A stretch of DNA of 64,000 bases. It comes from Apiospora phragmitis (lineage: Eukaryota > Ascomycota > Sordariomycetes > Amphisphaeriales > Apiosporaceae). The stretch spans positions 744,001 through 808,000 of the forward strand of contig JAQQWL010000009.1 in the NCBI GenBank assembly GCA_038363925.1. The letters are read 5' to 3'. The notes below the pieces were generated by a model. That model saw only the letters and a list, made by a program, of their open reading frames with translations. It was not told the DNA's origin and searched no databases. Made by a program: the position numbers and the translations under genes. The number at the start of each line of letters is the position of its first letter. The stretch's first letter is position 1. Positions 31,891 through 43,020 of this stretch are shown one piece after another.

Positions 31891-33008
31891 TCAACCAAAG
31901 ACATCACCGCCGGTTTTACTTATTATCCCAGTAGTCTTGTTCGCCTGCGCGGCATGCTTGGCACCGGCGATACCCACTGCCCTTTGCGCGCCCGCCTTCT
32001 CCTCGTCGATGGCCACGCCGAGCCCGGCAAACGCCTCAAACATGGCACGGGTGACGTATTCCTGCACGCTGTAACCGGGCACGCGATGGTCGTCCCTTGT
32101 CCTAGCAGGGTCCAGCCATGAGTTCTCGTAGGTCTCGTGGATCTCGTACCGGGTCGGGTCCAGGTCGGTGGCCCCAAACGGATCGTACGGCTTGTTCCGG
32201 TCCTCCTCGTCTTCTGTGGGCCCCGTACGCTTCGCTTTGAGCCCACGAATCGACAGCATGCTGGACGGGCCGCTGTCCAAGGCCGAGGGAAGAGCTCGCC
32301 GTTGAGTCGTGCAATCGTCTTCTTCTTCTGTGCCATGATGCGCTGCTGGATCTGGGCAGCTTCGCCCGCTTCGCCTCGTGCGAGAGCCTCCATGACCTCG
32401 CGGTTGAGCATCGCCTCTTCCTTGCGCGCTTCCTCCTCCTCTCTCTGCTCTTCCAGTCGTCTTGCCTTGGAGGCCGCCTCGGCCTCGGCCTCGCGCTTCT
32501 TCCTCGCCGCCTCGACCTCCCGGCCCCTCTTTCTGTTCCGGTCGATGTCGGCCTTGTTCTTCTCCTCGTACGCCACCAGCCTGGCCTCGGCCTTCCTCCT
32601 CTCGTCGTCCGTGCCGCTGACGAGCGCGAAGGTGAGGTCCTCCACATCCTGCAGGTAGTTGTTATAGTCCCGCAGCGTCTCGAAGTCGTCCTGCGTGTTG
32701 TTGAAGACGGCCGCGACGCGCTTCCGTATGTCCACCTCGCGCTCGACGGACAAGTCGCCGAACCAGGCTTCTCGGAAACCGCGCAGCCGCAGGGTCTTGC
32801 TACACGAGGCGTAGGGGCACTGCGCGGGGCCGGACTTGAATATGTTGTCGACGCATTGTGAGCACATGGCATGGTAGCACTCGGGGTTGATCAGGAACCT
32901 CATGTCGGTATTGAGGTACCGCACGCGCTTGCATACTGGGCAAATGTCGGAGGGGAGAGTGGCGTTGGACGGTTGGGTGACCGTACTCGTTACCGCTTTG
33001 CGTGACAT
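31891..33008 (-). CDS. TFB3: TFB3/MAT1, CDK-activating-kinase assembly subunit of TFIIH (one frame break)
   Basis: ATG at 33008. The N-terminal C3HC4 RING finger is complete: C23, C26, C44, H46, C49, C52, C64 and C69, in the spacing of MAT1. The central MAT1 coiled-coil region (L-R-D-Y-N-N-Y-L-Q-D-V-E-D-L, then long Arg/Glu helices) follows, and a C terminus that ends D-V-F-G. TFB3 links the Kin28/CDK7-cyclin pair to core TFIIH for transcription initiation and repair. A run of three G on the plus strand at 32287-32289 is one base too short; adding one base turns L-F-P-R-P into L-F-P-S-A-L-D-S and gives 372 codons. Since the gene is essential in yeast, a sequence error is the simplest explanation. 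Confidence 0.88.
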
Positions 33009-33532
33009 CCTGGCGGAAGGGGTGGGCACGGCTTGGGGGCGATGGTGCCCGCGGTTGTAGTTTGGAATGAATGTGGTGTCTGGCGCACTCGACCCACGAG
33101 ACGAGGTTTGGCTGTCTGTGCTTCAGCTTCGGTGGCGAGAATCGATTTATCGTAGACGGATAGGGTCGTGAACGGTTTTCAGTCGATCAAAATCAGACCC
33201 CGAGGATAGTACAAGCCGGCCAGGAAGCGATCTAGACCCAGCGAAGGTGTTGGGAAGCAGGAAGAGGAGGATTGCGATCTGGAGGAGGTTGGAGTGGAAT
33301 GGGAGCTGTCAAATAAATCGGGTCTAAGGTTAACATCAATGGAATTCCTTCCGCGCCTACTGGACCTGCAGGCAGGAGGCTGAATGAACACTGGAGAGAC
33401 CCCCACTGCCACGACCCCGCGCTAAGTTTAGCATCACCGACCCGAGAAGCTTTTTGTCATCCTTTACCATTTGTAACAATTTCGACAGCTCCCTCATACT
33501 ACATACCTCCAGCTTATCACAAATCTGCAAAC
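33009..33532. promoter_or_regulatory. divergent promoter region of TFB3 and nudC
   Basis: 524 bp between two outward-facing housekeeping genes. A minus frame at 33179-33412 has no protein character. Regulatory role is inferred from the layout. Confidence 0.45.
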
Positions 33533-34395
33533 ATGGCTGACAAAGGTATGTACCCTCAGTGCAACATATACAACTACCAGATCCCTACACTGTTAACTGT
33601 CTGACTCTATCCTACGGGCTGCGCTCCTCTGCATCTGTTCATCGCAATGTGCAGAGAAACAAGCCCACCATAGCTACGACACTACAGAGCTGCTTTGCTA
33701 ACATTCTCCCGCGCGCCCATCGCACCAGACCCCCAAGCCGAGGCCGCCGCGATCGCAAAGGAGCAGGAGGAACAGGACGCCCTGCCCTACAAGTGGACGC
33801 AGACCATCGCCGAGCTCGACGTCGTCATCTCGGGCATCCCGGGCAACTACAAGGGCCGTGATATCGTCGTCGACATCAAGAAGAACAAGCTGGTGGCCGG
33901 CGTCAAGGGCCAAACCCCCATCATCGATGTAAGCTACCGTACCTAAACGCATAGCACAAACACTCTCGACATCTCTCTATCTCTCTCTCTCTTGATCTAC
34001 TTGCCCAGGCTATATAACTTACACCTCCTTTCTCCCCCAAACAGGGCGACTTCCCCCACGCCGTCAGCACCTCCGAGTCGACCTGGACGCTGTCCTCCAA
34101 CGCCGACGGCACCAAGTCCATCGAGATCCACCTGGACAAGCAGAATAAGATGGAGTGGTGGGCGCACGTCGTGACGTCGGCGCCCAAGATCAACGTCTCG
34201 CGCATCCAGCCCGAGAACTCGAAGCTGTCGGACCTCGACGGCGCCACGCGCGGCATGGTCGAGAAGATGATGTTCGACCAGCGCCAGAAGGAGCAGGGCC
34301 TGCCCACCAGCGACGAGCAGAAGAAGGCCGACATCCTCAAGAAGTTCCAGGACCAGCACCCCGAGATGGACTTCAGCAACGCCAAGATCAGCTGA
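33533..34395 (+). CDS. nudC: nuclear movement protein NudC
   Basis: Three exons (33533-33545, 33729-33928, 34045-34395) give 187 residues; the first exon encodes only M-A-D-K plus one base. The CS (p23-like) domain starts at [12 protein letters not shown] and includes W-T-L-S-S and [12 protein letters not shown]; the C-terminal NudC helices contain M-M-F-D-Q-R-Q-K and the final P-E-M-D-F-S-N-A-K. NudC is a co-chaperone that supports dynein-dependent nuclear migration in hyphae. Splice sites are consensus, and the second intron contains a CT-rich run. The frame is intact. Confidence 0.95.
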
Positions 34396-35191
34396 AGCAG
34401 AGGGGGGGGGGGGGGCCGAGAAGGAAGAAAAGAAAGGGGAGTCTATCGAAAAGAGGAAGGGGACCGGGAGAGTAGCATGGCTGGTTTACGTTGTTTATGG
34501 ACATAAGCATGGCCGTGCTACTCGAACGGGTGTCGAGAGACCAAAAATCGCATTACGAGTTACGGCAGGTATGAGTAATGAGAGTGGCATTAGCGATGAC
34601 AAGAGTCGAGCAAAACAAGTGTGGCTATACTGAACGAGAAGCTACAAAAATAAAAAAGTCCAATGATTCAAACAGTGTATTATTGATCATTGATCAGGGG
34701 CTATTTGGGATGTACAGGGTGAAACGAATTGCGCGAAACCATCAAGCAGGTGGTAAAAAAAACCACAGGTTATGGCATCAGAGGGCCCTGTTGTGAGTTT
34801 GTTCTTGGAATCGCGAGTAATGCCACGGCAGATGGAAGCTGCCGAACATCAATTGTCAGATAAAAGCGATTCCGTTGGGTTTCTGCTATTCTCTTCTCAT
34901 ATTCCGGCCCATTCACGATTGCATACGACATAGGAAACGAATACGAATCCGTGACTTACAGTACCTGGTAGGTTCATATGGGATCCAACATAGTCGGGCT
35001 GAACAGATCAGTATTTGGGTCATCCAAGATGGTAGATGCCCGTAAGGGTGTCTGTCACAGATCCTGCCACTGCTTCCAGACAAGGTAATTCCAGTTCACA
35101 TTTCATCAAGCTCAGTGCGGGACAGAGGTCAAGTTCACATAGTCAAGAACAACCAGAGTCTCGTCATTGAGCTACTGTAGATTGCTCCAGG
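34396..35191. other. intergenic region between convergent genes
   Basis: 796 bp. A G11 run follows the nudC stop (about 34403-34413). No gene is seen. Confidence 0.45.
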
Positions 35192-37001
35192 CTACGGCTT
35201 TGCCAGCCTTGCTGCTCTGAAGCGACTCAAACGTTTGGGGCCGCCTTCCTCTTCGTCCAGAGGTTGGATCGGATTTTCGTCCTCCTTCATGAACCCACCT
35301 TGTTTCTGGATCAGTCGGTTTCGCATCTTATAGTACTCGGTTGCGGCCTCTTGGCGCAAAAGACCGGCATCGAGCTCATCGGGTTCCTTTGGGGCCAAAG
35401 AACTATCATGTTCTAGCACAGCGTCAGCCAGGGTTTTACCCTCTGGCCCTGACGGTGCATAGGGGCTGTGCGTGGCAGGCGTTTCCGGCAGAATGGGGAT
35501 ACCGTTTGCGCTGATAGGGCCATGTGTAGGGGGCCCAGCTGCTCTGTTCGATTTGAACCTGGAGGTTTTCTTGGCAGGGGCCGGGCTCTGTGCTGGGTTT
35601 GCAGTGGTGCTGCTCTTCCGTTCAACAATATCGGCGGAAAGGGGTTCGACAAAGGGCGTCACAGGTTGCTTTTCAGCTGGCTCGACCTGGCTTGCGTTCT
35701 TTTCGTCGGCAACATCAAGAGCTGGAGCAAAGCGCACACCCTTTGTTTTATATATGGGCGTGTCACCATCTGTCGCAGGGGGGTCCTTTTTTTGATGGTG
35801 ATGCGCCCGATGCCCTGAAGGTCGCCATCGTTATCCTCTGCGTATAGTTTTGTGGAAGGGTTCCCGTGGCGCTTTCTGGCTACCCAATAAGCGCTCCTGG
35901 ATTTCGATCATCTTCTGTCGGTAGTCATCATCAATCATGCTCTTGGTGGACCGGCCCCAGCGGTCCTCCTCCTCTTCATCGTCCTCCTCGTCGGAGTACT
36001 CTTCACTATCAAAGTCGTCACCGCTGTAATCACCTTCTTCGAGCGTCAGCTCCGCGACAACGGGATTAAGCTCAGACAGGTTGTAGCTCAGCATGTTCTC
36101 TTCGAAGTTGGGCTTCTTCCTCGGATTCGTCAGTCGGAATAACAGGTTCCGAGATGATTTCCTCTTGCGCCTTGGCCTGGCGCATCAGTTCCTCAATCTG
36201 GTCTGCATTCTGCGTCCTCTGTATCTCATCCTTAGGCTCATCCTTTTCGGTCTTGGTGTCCTCGGCGAAGCTGACACCTTTCTTGGCTTTCGATTCTGCT
36301 TCTGGTTCTGTTTGCGCCGGCACCTTCGGCCTCATGGGCACCTTGATCTGTCTGTTCTTGATGGCATTCGCACGGGCTTCCGCCTCGTTCTTGGCCGCGA
36401 TTGCGCGAGCCTCGGCCTCGTCCTCTATAGGCTTCGCAGAAGAAGGCTGTCGGTTTGAGGCAGGCGGAACAGGTGCTTCAGCAAGACCTGCTTTCTTCAG
36501 GGCGTCGAGGAGCTGCGCCTGGTTGTCGGCCGGTATTTGCAGACTGTACGAGAGGACGTTGTCGTCATCGTCCAGCTCCTCCATAATCTCCGTTATGGGC
36601 AGACCGCCCTCGTCGGCGGCGTTGGGATTGCTGAAGACATCGGCGGCTGCGAATTTGTTCTGCGCGGCCTCGAGCTGGTTCTCGAGAGAACTGATGTTCG
36701 TCGAGACGTAATCGATGCGGTTGGTCAGGACGCTGATCACTTGCTGGACCGTTTTCAAGTCTCCCTTTCCGAAAATGTCCTGCAGCTCCTTCTCGTTGAC
36801 GAGATCGCCATGGTAGGCTTCCCGCGTGCTAGTCAGGCTCGGGGAGTTGGCCGGCAGCGAGCTGACTTCCTTCTTTAACGATTCATATTCGGATTTCCAC
36901 TGGCGCCATTCGTCCAAGGCCTCTTCGAGCTTGATGAGGTTCTGCTCGAGCGTCTGACGATGGCGCTCGACGTCAATAAAACTGCTTGCAGTGGAGGACA
37001 T
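35192..37001 (-). CDS. URI1/Bud27-like unconventional prefoldin (three frame breaks)
   Basis: Single exon from ATG 37001. Residues 8-115 form the prefoldin-alpha-like coiled coil (H-R-Q-T-L-E-Q-N-L, then L-Q-D-I-F-G and V-L-T-N-R-I-D-Y-V). Acidic stretches follow, including a run of D/E near 35960-36020 next to D-R-W-G-R-S, and a conserved C-terminal segment (K-G-V-R-F-A-P, E-R-K-S) as in fungal Bud27 with the DUF3835-type tail. Bud27/URI helps assemble RNA polymerases and affects translation initiation and TOR signalling. The frame breaks at about 36100 (one extra), about 35842 (one extra) and a G6 run at 35778-35783 (one short). With these, length is 602 codons. Confidence 0.8.
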
Positions 37002-38030
37002 TTTGTCAGTGGATGCAGTCAGAGGGGAAAGTTTTGGGGGATCTGGCAGCCCGTTTTATTGGTCTGCGGCAGCCAAAACTTTTTCTTTGTCCACGCACGC
37101 TCGGGCCATGCGCGGAACAGCCTCCGCACCTTATCAACCAACTTATGTAGCCCGTTACCAGTCAACGGGTCATAGAGCAAGCCCATCCGGGACGATGGGC
37201 ATTATTAGTCCTCGCCAGCTATCCTATCGCCAACTAGTTCTACTACTACTACCACTGAAGATGAGCGATGGTAGATAGTAGTCGTACGACAGCCCGACGA
37301 AGTGCCGGCCGTTTTCGACCTCACACAGAAGCAGTTCAGAAACCAATTATGACGACATTTACCAAAGTTGCTTGGGGTCTGGTACTTCTTCCTATGGCTT
37401 GCTGGATTGGATGCACTTTTGCACTTCTGGGCCCGGGGATTTCACCTATCTATCTACACATGCGTATTTTGACGCAACACTATTAGGTCAACGCCATTGG
37501 CATCGTGATTGAACGACTTGAAGAGTGTACAGCCAAGCCGTTGGTGCGTAAGTTTAGCGAGCGCATCAGGAGTAAATAACTAAAACGCCCCGAACTTTTG
37601 ATTCAAGTCGCCGGTCAAGCTTTCCCCCGTCCTTCGGCTGACCGATGTCACAAACCCATCATCTTCACCCAATGGATGGAGCGGATGGGGCCGTTTCCGC
37701 CTCGAGCTGCATAGTCTGACATGTACTAGCAAGGATCGTCGATGTTGGGGTACATATTTTGAGGGGTAGATTATCTAGTTGCCTTTGTGCGAAGGCCGAG
37801 GCAAGGTCCTGGGGATAGATGAGGTAGGCATGTTTCTGTCGTCACTTCCAAGATGCTGTGTCGATGCCCTCCGGCAAGACACATACATAACCGTCAGTCA
37901 AGATTGCTTTACTACGTCAACTCCCTTGATTGACACACTTGACCACCAAACTTCTCGGGGTAAAAAACATCTTGACCTATCTGCTCTGCTGTCTGTGACG
38001 GGTGACTTGTTTCTTGGTTCTTAAGTGAAA
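37002..38030. other. intergenic region between divergent genes
   Basis: 1.03 kb, presumably carrying the promoters of the prefoldin and acyl-CoA synthetase genes. ORFs here are short and without signatures. Confidence 0.45.
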
Positions 38031-40108
38031 ATGGCTCTCGGTAAGTGACATTGGCTTCATAATACGATCTATTCGCTAACAGTTCGCCCTAGCTGTTGGT
38101 TCCGCCATGCTGGCAGCCGCCGCTTATCTCGATGGCAAATATCAGCTTCGCCGGGACTTCAGAATCGTCAGAAATCAAAAGGCAGGCGAGAGGCTACACG
38201 CCCAAAGAGGTCAGATATAACCCCCTCACCATGATCAACCGTGACGATCCCCTAGTGACTAACTCCAACCAGCAAAGGAGGGCAAGATGTCTCCATGGTA
38301 CGTTCTGGAAGAAACTTGCAGAAAGCGGCCCGACGAGAGAGCCATCTGGTCGCGTGCCCGGACCGTGACGTACCAGGAACTGTACGAGATGTCCGCCAAA
38401 TATGCCCAATGGCTCCTAGAGCAAGGCATCAGGCCAGGCGACCTCGTGGCCGTCTACCTCCTGAACAGCGTCGAGTTCTTCGCCGTCATGTTCGCGTGCC
38501 ACTGCATCGGCGCGGCGCCGGCCCTGATCAACTACAACCTGGAAGGCCGGCCGCTGCACCATTGCCTCGACGTCTGCGAATCCAAGGTTTTAGTCGTGGA
38601 TGAAGATGATAAATGCCAGGCGAGGGTGGCCGGGAGCAGGAGGTACATCGAGTCGAAGAAGACGAGCATCTTCATTTTGGACAGCGGGTTCAGACAGCAA
38701 ATCGAGACAAGACCTCTGGTGGTTCCAGAGGAGAAGTGGAGAAAGGGCATACCGGGCGATTTCCCGTACTGCCTTATATACACTAGCGGTACCACCGGGC
38801 TGCCGAAAGGGTGTGCATACAGTCTGAACCGTATGCACGGTTCTGGGTAAGTTGCTTCCCTACATTGCTATAATCAACGAAAATAGGGGGCTTCATCTCG
38901 TGGCTAACCTGACCACCTGTGTAGCACGTACGTCAACCTCCCGTTCGGCTGCCAGCCCGGGGTGGACTGCTGGTACAACTCGATGCCCCTATACCACGGA
39001 ACGGGAATCATCTCCACGACCACGCTCCTGCTCGGCGGCGTCGGGATCGCGATCGCGCCCAAGTTTTCCGTATCGGCATTCTGGCCCGACGTGACCGATT
39101 CCGGCGCCACGTTCTTCATCTACGTGGGCGAGACGATCCGGTACCTGCTGAACGCCCCGCCGCCGCCGCCAGAACAGCGCCACCATCGCCTGCGCGGCGC
39201 CTACGGCAACGGCCTGCGCCCGGACGTCTGGACCAAGTTCCAAGTGCGGTTCGGCGTGCCCGAGATCGCCGAGTTCTTCAGCTCGAGCGAGGGGATGCTG
39301 CACCTCGTCGTGTGGACCGGGCCCGTACCTGCGCGATTGCGTCGGGCACCACGGGCTCCTGCAGCGGTACCGCCTGCGCGACACGTACGTGCCTGTCCGC
39401 ATCGACCACGAAACAGGTAACGACGACATCTGGCGCGACCCCGTGACCGGCTTCGCCCAGCGCGTGCCCTACGAGACGGGCGGCGAGATCCTGGTCGCGG
39501 TGCCCGACGGGAAGCCCTGGCCGGTCTACTGGCGGAACGAGGCGGCCAGCGCCAAGCGCTTCGCCCGCGACGTCTTCCGGCGGGGCGACCTGTGGTACCG
39601 GTCCGGGGACGCGCTGCGGCGTGGCCGCGACGGGCACTGGTACTTCCTCGACCGCCTCGGCGACACCTTCCGCTGGAAGTCGGAGAACGTGTCCACGGCC
39701 GAGGTGGCCGAGGTCCTGGGCCGGTTCCCCGGCGTCGCCGAGGCCAATGTGTACGGCGTCAGCGTGCCGCACCACGAAGGTCGCGCCGGCTGTGCGGCTA
39801 TTCATCTCGATTCCACTCATCCTTCTGCTGATGCTCTCGAGTTCGAGAAGCTCGCGGCATTCGCCAAGGGCGAGCTGCCCAAGTATGCGGTGCCCGTGTT
39901 CCTAAGGATTGTGAAGGCCAGCTCGCATATCCATAATCATAAGCAGAACAAGGTATTGCTACGGAAAGAGGGCGTCGACCCGGACTTGATCGGAACTGAA
40001 GAGAAGGGCAATAAGGACGATGTGATCCTGTGGTTGCAGGGTGATCGGTATGTTCCTTTCGAAAGGACGGACTGGGACTCCTTGCAGGCGTCGCAAGCGA
40101 GGTTGTAA
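38031..40108 (+). CDS. FAT1-like very-long-chain acyl-CoA synthetase / fatty acid transporter (one frame break)
   Basis: Exons 38031-38040, 38093-38209, 38273-38846 and 38925-40108. The start M-A-L-A-V-G-S-A-M-L-A-A-A-A-Y forms a hydrophobic anchor. The AMP-binding motif Y-T-S-G-T-T-G-L-P-K-G is intact in exon 3, and the FATP/VLACS signature G-D-T-F-R-W-K-S-E-N-V-S-T appears in exon 4, after G-D-L-W-Y-R-S-G-D. Such enzymes activate long and very long fatty acids to CoA esters at ER, peroxisome or plasma membrane, and aid uptake. One surplus base near 39320 separates E-G-M-L-H-L from P-Y-L-R-D-C-V-G-H-H-G; removing it gives 627 codons, the usual family size. Confidence 0.87.
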
Positions 40109-40506
40109 GCGCCCGCTTTTGCTTGGCTATCGCCCATCAGTGATGGCCAGTACGGCCATACGTTGCTCGGCTTACAGAATCGGCACCTGTGATCGGCGAC
40201 ATATGTATATGCAAGCAGAGAGATTAGCCTGTAAGGGCGAGCTAAATTATGAAAGGCCCTCCCGGTTCGCAATTCGTGATGAGTGGTGGAGGCTGGTGTT
40301 CTCATCATCACCCGGGTCATCTTCAATCTTAACGATCATCAGCTAAAAAAACAAGTATGAAATGATCGAATGCAAAGAACGTAGACCTACCTATGCTTGC
40401 TCATTCTAGAGCCAGAAAAGGACTATTCGATATGTGGGTTGGTACCATGTAGAATAGAAACAGGTTGAAGGGCGAAGATGGTAATAATGCGAAAGAAAAA
40501 AAGGAA
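40109..40506. other. intergenic region
   Basis: 398 bp between the acyl-CoA synthetase stop and the tRNA-like locus; nothing else noted. Confidence 0.4.
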
Positions 40507-40584
40507 TGCCCGCAGAGGGAGTCGAACCCTCTTGCCTTTAAGTATAATATAATGATACTACCGCTAGGCTACACCGACCTGGGC
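40507..40584 (-). tRNA. tRNA-like locus with intact A and B boxes, poor cloverleaf
   Basis: On the minus strand the T arm is perfect (GAGGG-TTCGACT-CCCTC), directly followed by an acceptor half TGCGGGC and a possible discriminator A. Box B reads GGTTCGACTCC and Box A TAGCCTAGCGG, both matching the Pol III consensus. The 5' acceptor half does not pair well with the 3' half, the D stem cannot be formed normally, and the middle is AT-rich with an AGTAT/ATACT hairpin in place of a normal anticodon arm. The isotype cannot be assigned. It may be a tRNA pseudogene, a diverged tRNA or a tRNA-derived repeat. Confidence 0.55.
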
Positions 40585-41972
40585 AAGTGAAAGGGGCATC
40601 AAAGGGGTATATAAACCTCAGAAGGTGGAAGTGATGCTTTGCTGTGGATTCCCGCGGGTATCCTGGATGTGTTTGAACTCAAACCCTCCTTTATCGAACG
40701 ATGAGAGCACTCTCTCCATATGTGTTGAAAACCGGTCTATTAGATACTGGTATATCTGAAAGACTTCGGGTATGTCATGGCCCACAGCCGCTTCCACCTT
40801 CCTCCAGCCCCTTGCTATGAGGGCATGTGGGTATTTCACATGTGTTAAACAGGTAAACAGGTAAACAAAGCAACAGTGTTCGTCGATAAGGCTAGACTGA
40901 CTGCACACTCGCTGTTGTTGCCTCACATCAGAGAAGCGCGATTGACTGTCAAGGCGGTATGTCGACGTGGCTTGGGGCCTTCTAGAACCGATGGACAAAA
41001 AGGATGAGATCGTGGTTGGGACAAGCTCAAAGTGAGAGGGGTGGTTTAGAGTCAGTAGTGACGCATTGTCAGTTTGTGTTTCCACCTTGCCAATGACTCA
41101 AGTGAAAATCAACATCAGTAATATCGCGCGTGTGTAAAGTGTGGCTTACGTTGGCGAGCTGTACTAGATAGAGGAGATGTCTTCTGCAACATGGAAGGAC
41201 GCAATCTAAGCGAGGCATCAGGCAACTGCGACGCTCACCCGTCACGAGAAGGATCTCGAATCATATGGAGGTGGAACACAAATCACAATCAACCCGAAGA
41301 CTATTTCAACGAGAATCAGACAGCAAATCAGCAGGAAGGCCAAAGAAAAGGACTGTGCTTGAACCCATGGTTCATCGTCACGCCACTGCCAGAGATTTCG
41401 TTCCATCGGAGTCCTTTTGAACGTGTCGTATGGGAAGCTGTTGACCCTCGATCTCCGGAGTTCTACGTCGCCGGGATCAGGTAGAAAACAGAGCGAACAG
41501 GAGGGATAATGTGAATTGTTGAGGGGAGAAACTATGTACAGCCGTGGTTTTACGGAATCTAAAAGGTATAGGTCTTTCTCTAATCCATTGCAAACACAGG
41601 AACGCGGGAGCGTTCCTGAACAGACAATTGTCCCGTGTATCATTCCGTCTCATCAGACATCAAAGAAAACTTCGCCATCCGACCATTTGTCGGCGACCTA
41701 TTACAATACACAGGTCATGCCTTCCGCCAGAGCCAGCCCCGCCCGTCGAAGTTCGTGCGCAAGTCCGAGACTTCCCGGCCAATTGGTGGACGACCAAATG
41801 GCCCCTCCATTTCGCTGGCAGCTACTCCCTTTGTCGTCGGTACCCTCACCGTTGGGATGAACGTCCTCCTCATCATGAGTGTGAATAAGTTTGGGGGTAT
41901 TGTCGCGGCTGGATCTCTTCCAGCCGTCCCCGTCCTTGGTTGGCACCTGAGAAGTCGTACTGGATCGTTGCT
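40585..41972. other. gene-poor region
   Basis: About 1.4 kb. The longest minus frame (to 40618) lacks a usable ATG near its start, although a part around 40700-40830 has protein-like composition; plus frames around 41191-41484 and 41635-41976 have no recognisable domain. No gene is called. Confidence 0.4.
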
Positions 41973-42236
41973 CTAGGGAGCATGTTGACTTCTACCATGT
42001 AGGTTTCTCCCACCTGCAAGGCCTCGGAGGATCATTTGTGCCTCTGTAATGGCCGCCAATTCTACGACCACCTTGTCCGCCTCGATCTGCATCTTCTCGC
42101 CATCTCGTCGGGTCGCGTTGGTGCCGGCTCGTTTCTCCTGTTCCTCGAACAGTTCCTTGGTCACGGCTGTTGGTGAGATTGGGTTGTATGTGAATGGCTC
42201 GCCCTTGGAAGGGTCCTTCCAGCCTAGCTTGTCCAT
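41973..42236 (-). CDS. small hypothetical protein
   Basis: ATG at 42236 gives 87 codons starting M-D-K-L-G-W-K-D-P. The composition is hydrophilic with a helical middle (K-E-L-F-E-E-Q-E-K-R). Nothing is recognised. It starts 50 bp from the hexanucleotide repeat. A GT near 42002 could be a donor for a further exon. Confidence 0.3.
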   Translation of the reverse strand: MDKLGWKDPSKGEPFTYNPISPTAVTKELFEEQEKRAGTNATRRDGEKMQIEADKVVVELAAITEAQMILRGLAGGRNLHGRSQHAP

Positions 42237-42285
42237 TGTCCAGTTCGTCCTTGCGCTTGCGCTTGCTGCGGGCCAAAGAAAAATA

Positions 42286-42370
42286 GAAAAAGAAAAAGAA
42301 AAAGAAAAAGAAAAAGAAAAAGAAAAAGAAAAAGAAAAAGAAAAAGAAAAAGAAAAAGAAAAAGAAAAAA
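42286..42370. repeat. (AAAAAG)n hexanucleotide microsatellite
   Basis: About 14 perfect units of AAAAAG on the plus strand (CTTTTT on minus), flanked by slightly degenerate A-rich sequence. Confidence 0.95.
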
Positions 42371-42567
42371 GTTGATTCCTGTAGCACCTAACAGAAAATT
42401 CTCAATTTCTTATTTCAGAAGGCGTATATTAACCCAATTCCTGCATGTCCCGAGTTTCATACGCCGATGACCAGCTACAACGTACTTCCTTGCCCAATTC
42501 GCCCATACCTCACTTCCAAATATTGCTTAAACAGACTTTCATGAAGGCTTTAAACTGCTTCAAGGAC

Positions 42568-43020
42568 CTAGACAAGAAAATCATCCACCACTTCCCGAAC
42601 GTCATAATAGTACGACATGACGAAGGCAACTTGCTCATCGTTGCCGGTTGCGCCCCCCTGAGCATCCTGAGCGGCACAGGCCTCGATGTCATTGAGCACC
42701 TGGCCGAGGGCCCTAAGGAGGCGAGCGATCGTGCGCGTGACCTCGGGGTCCATGTCGTCTGGACCGCTCTCGTGCTGGTCCAGGTAGATGCGAACCATCT
42801 GCAGTTGGCAGTGGATTGCGATCAGGGATAGGGTGCGCATAACAACTAAGAGCGAAAACATCAGCATAATATTCTGGCACCCGAATAGAAAGTGGAAGAT
42901 GCAGTGCTGCCATAAGATATGCGGCCTAGAGATCGGCTATATGAACTTACTGTCGTACTGCGACCAGACTTCAGTGGGACTTCCCCTCGTAGCCGGGCGC
43001 GACGCCATGTTCGTAATCAT
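42568..43020 (-). CDS. small hypothetical protein, two exons
   Basis: Exon 1 43020-42951 (M-I-T-N-M-A-S-R-P), GTAAGT donor, 104-bp intron ending CTTAG, exon 2 42845-42568; 115 residues with intact frame. Exon 2 is helical and leucine-rich (L-I-A-I-H-C-Q-L-Q-M-V-R-I-Y-L and R-L-L-R-A-L-G-Q-V-L) and ends V-V-D-D-F-L-V. The clean join across a textbook intron supports it as a real gene. No family is recognised. A TAA lies in frame just upstream of the ATG, beyond a CCAAGACCAAGCCC-type repeat. Confidence 0.6.

Noticed and set aside
40618..41085. 155-codon minus-strand open frame
   Set aside because: No ATG near its start and no recognised domain; only a short part has protein-like composition.
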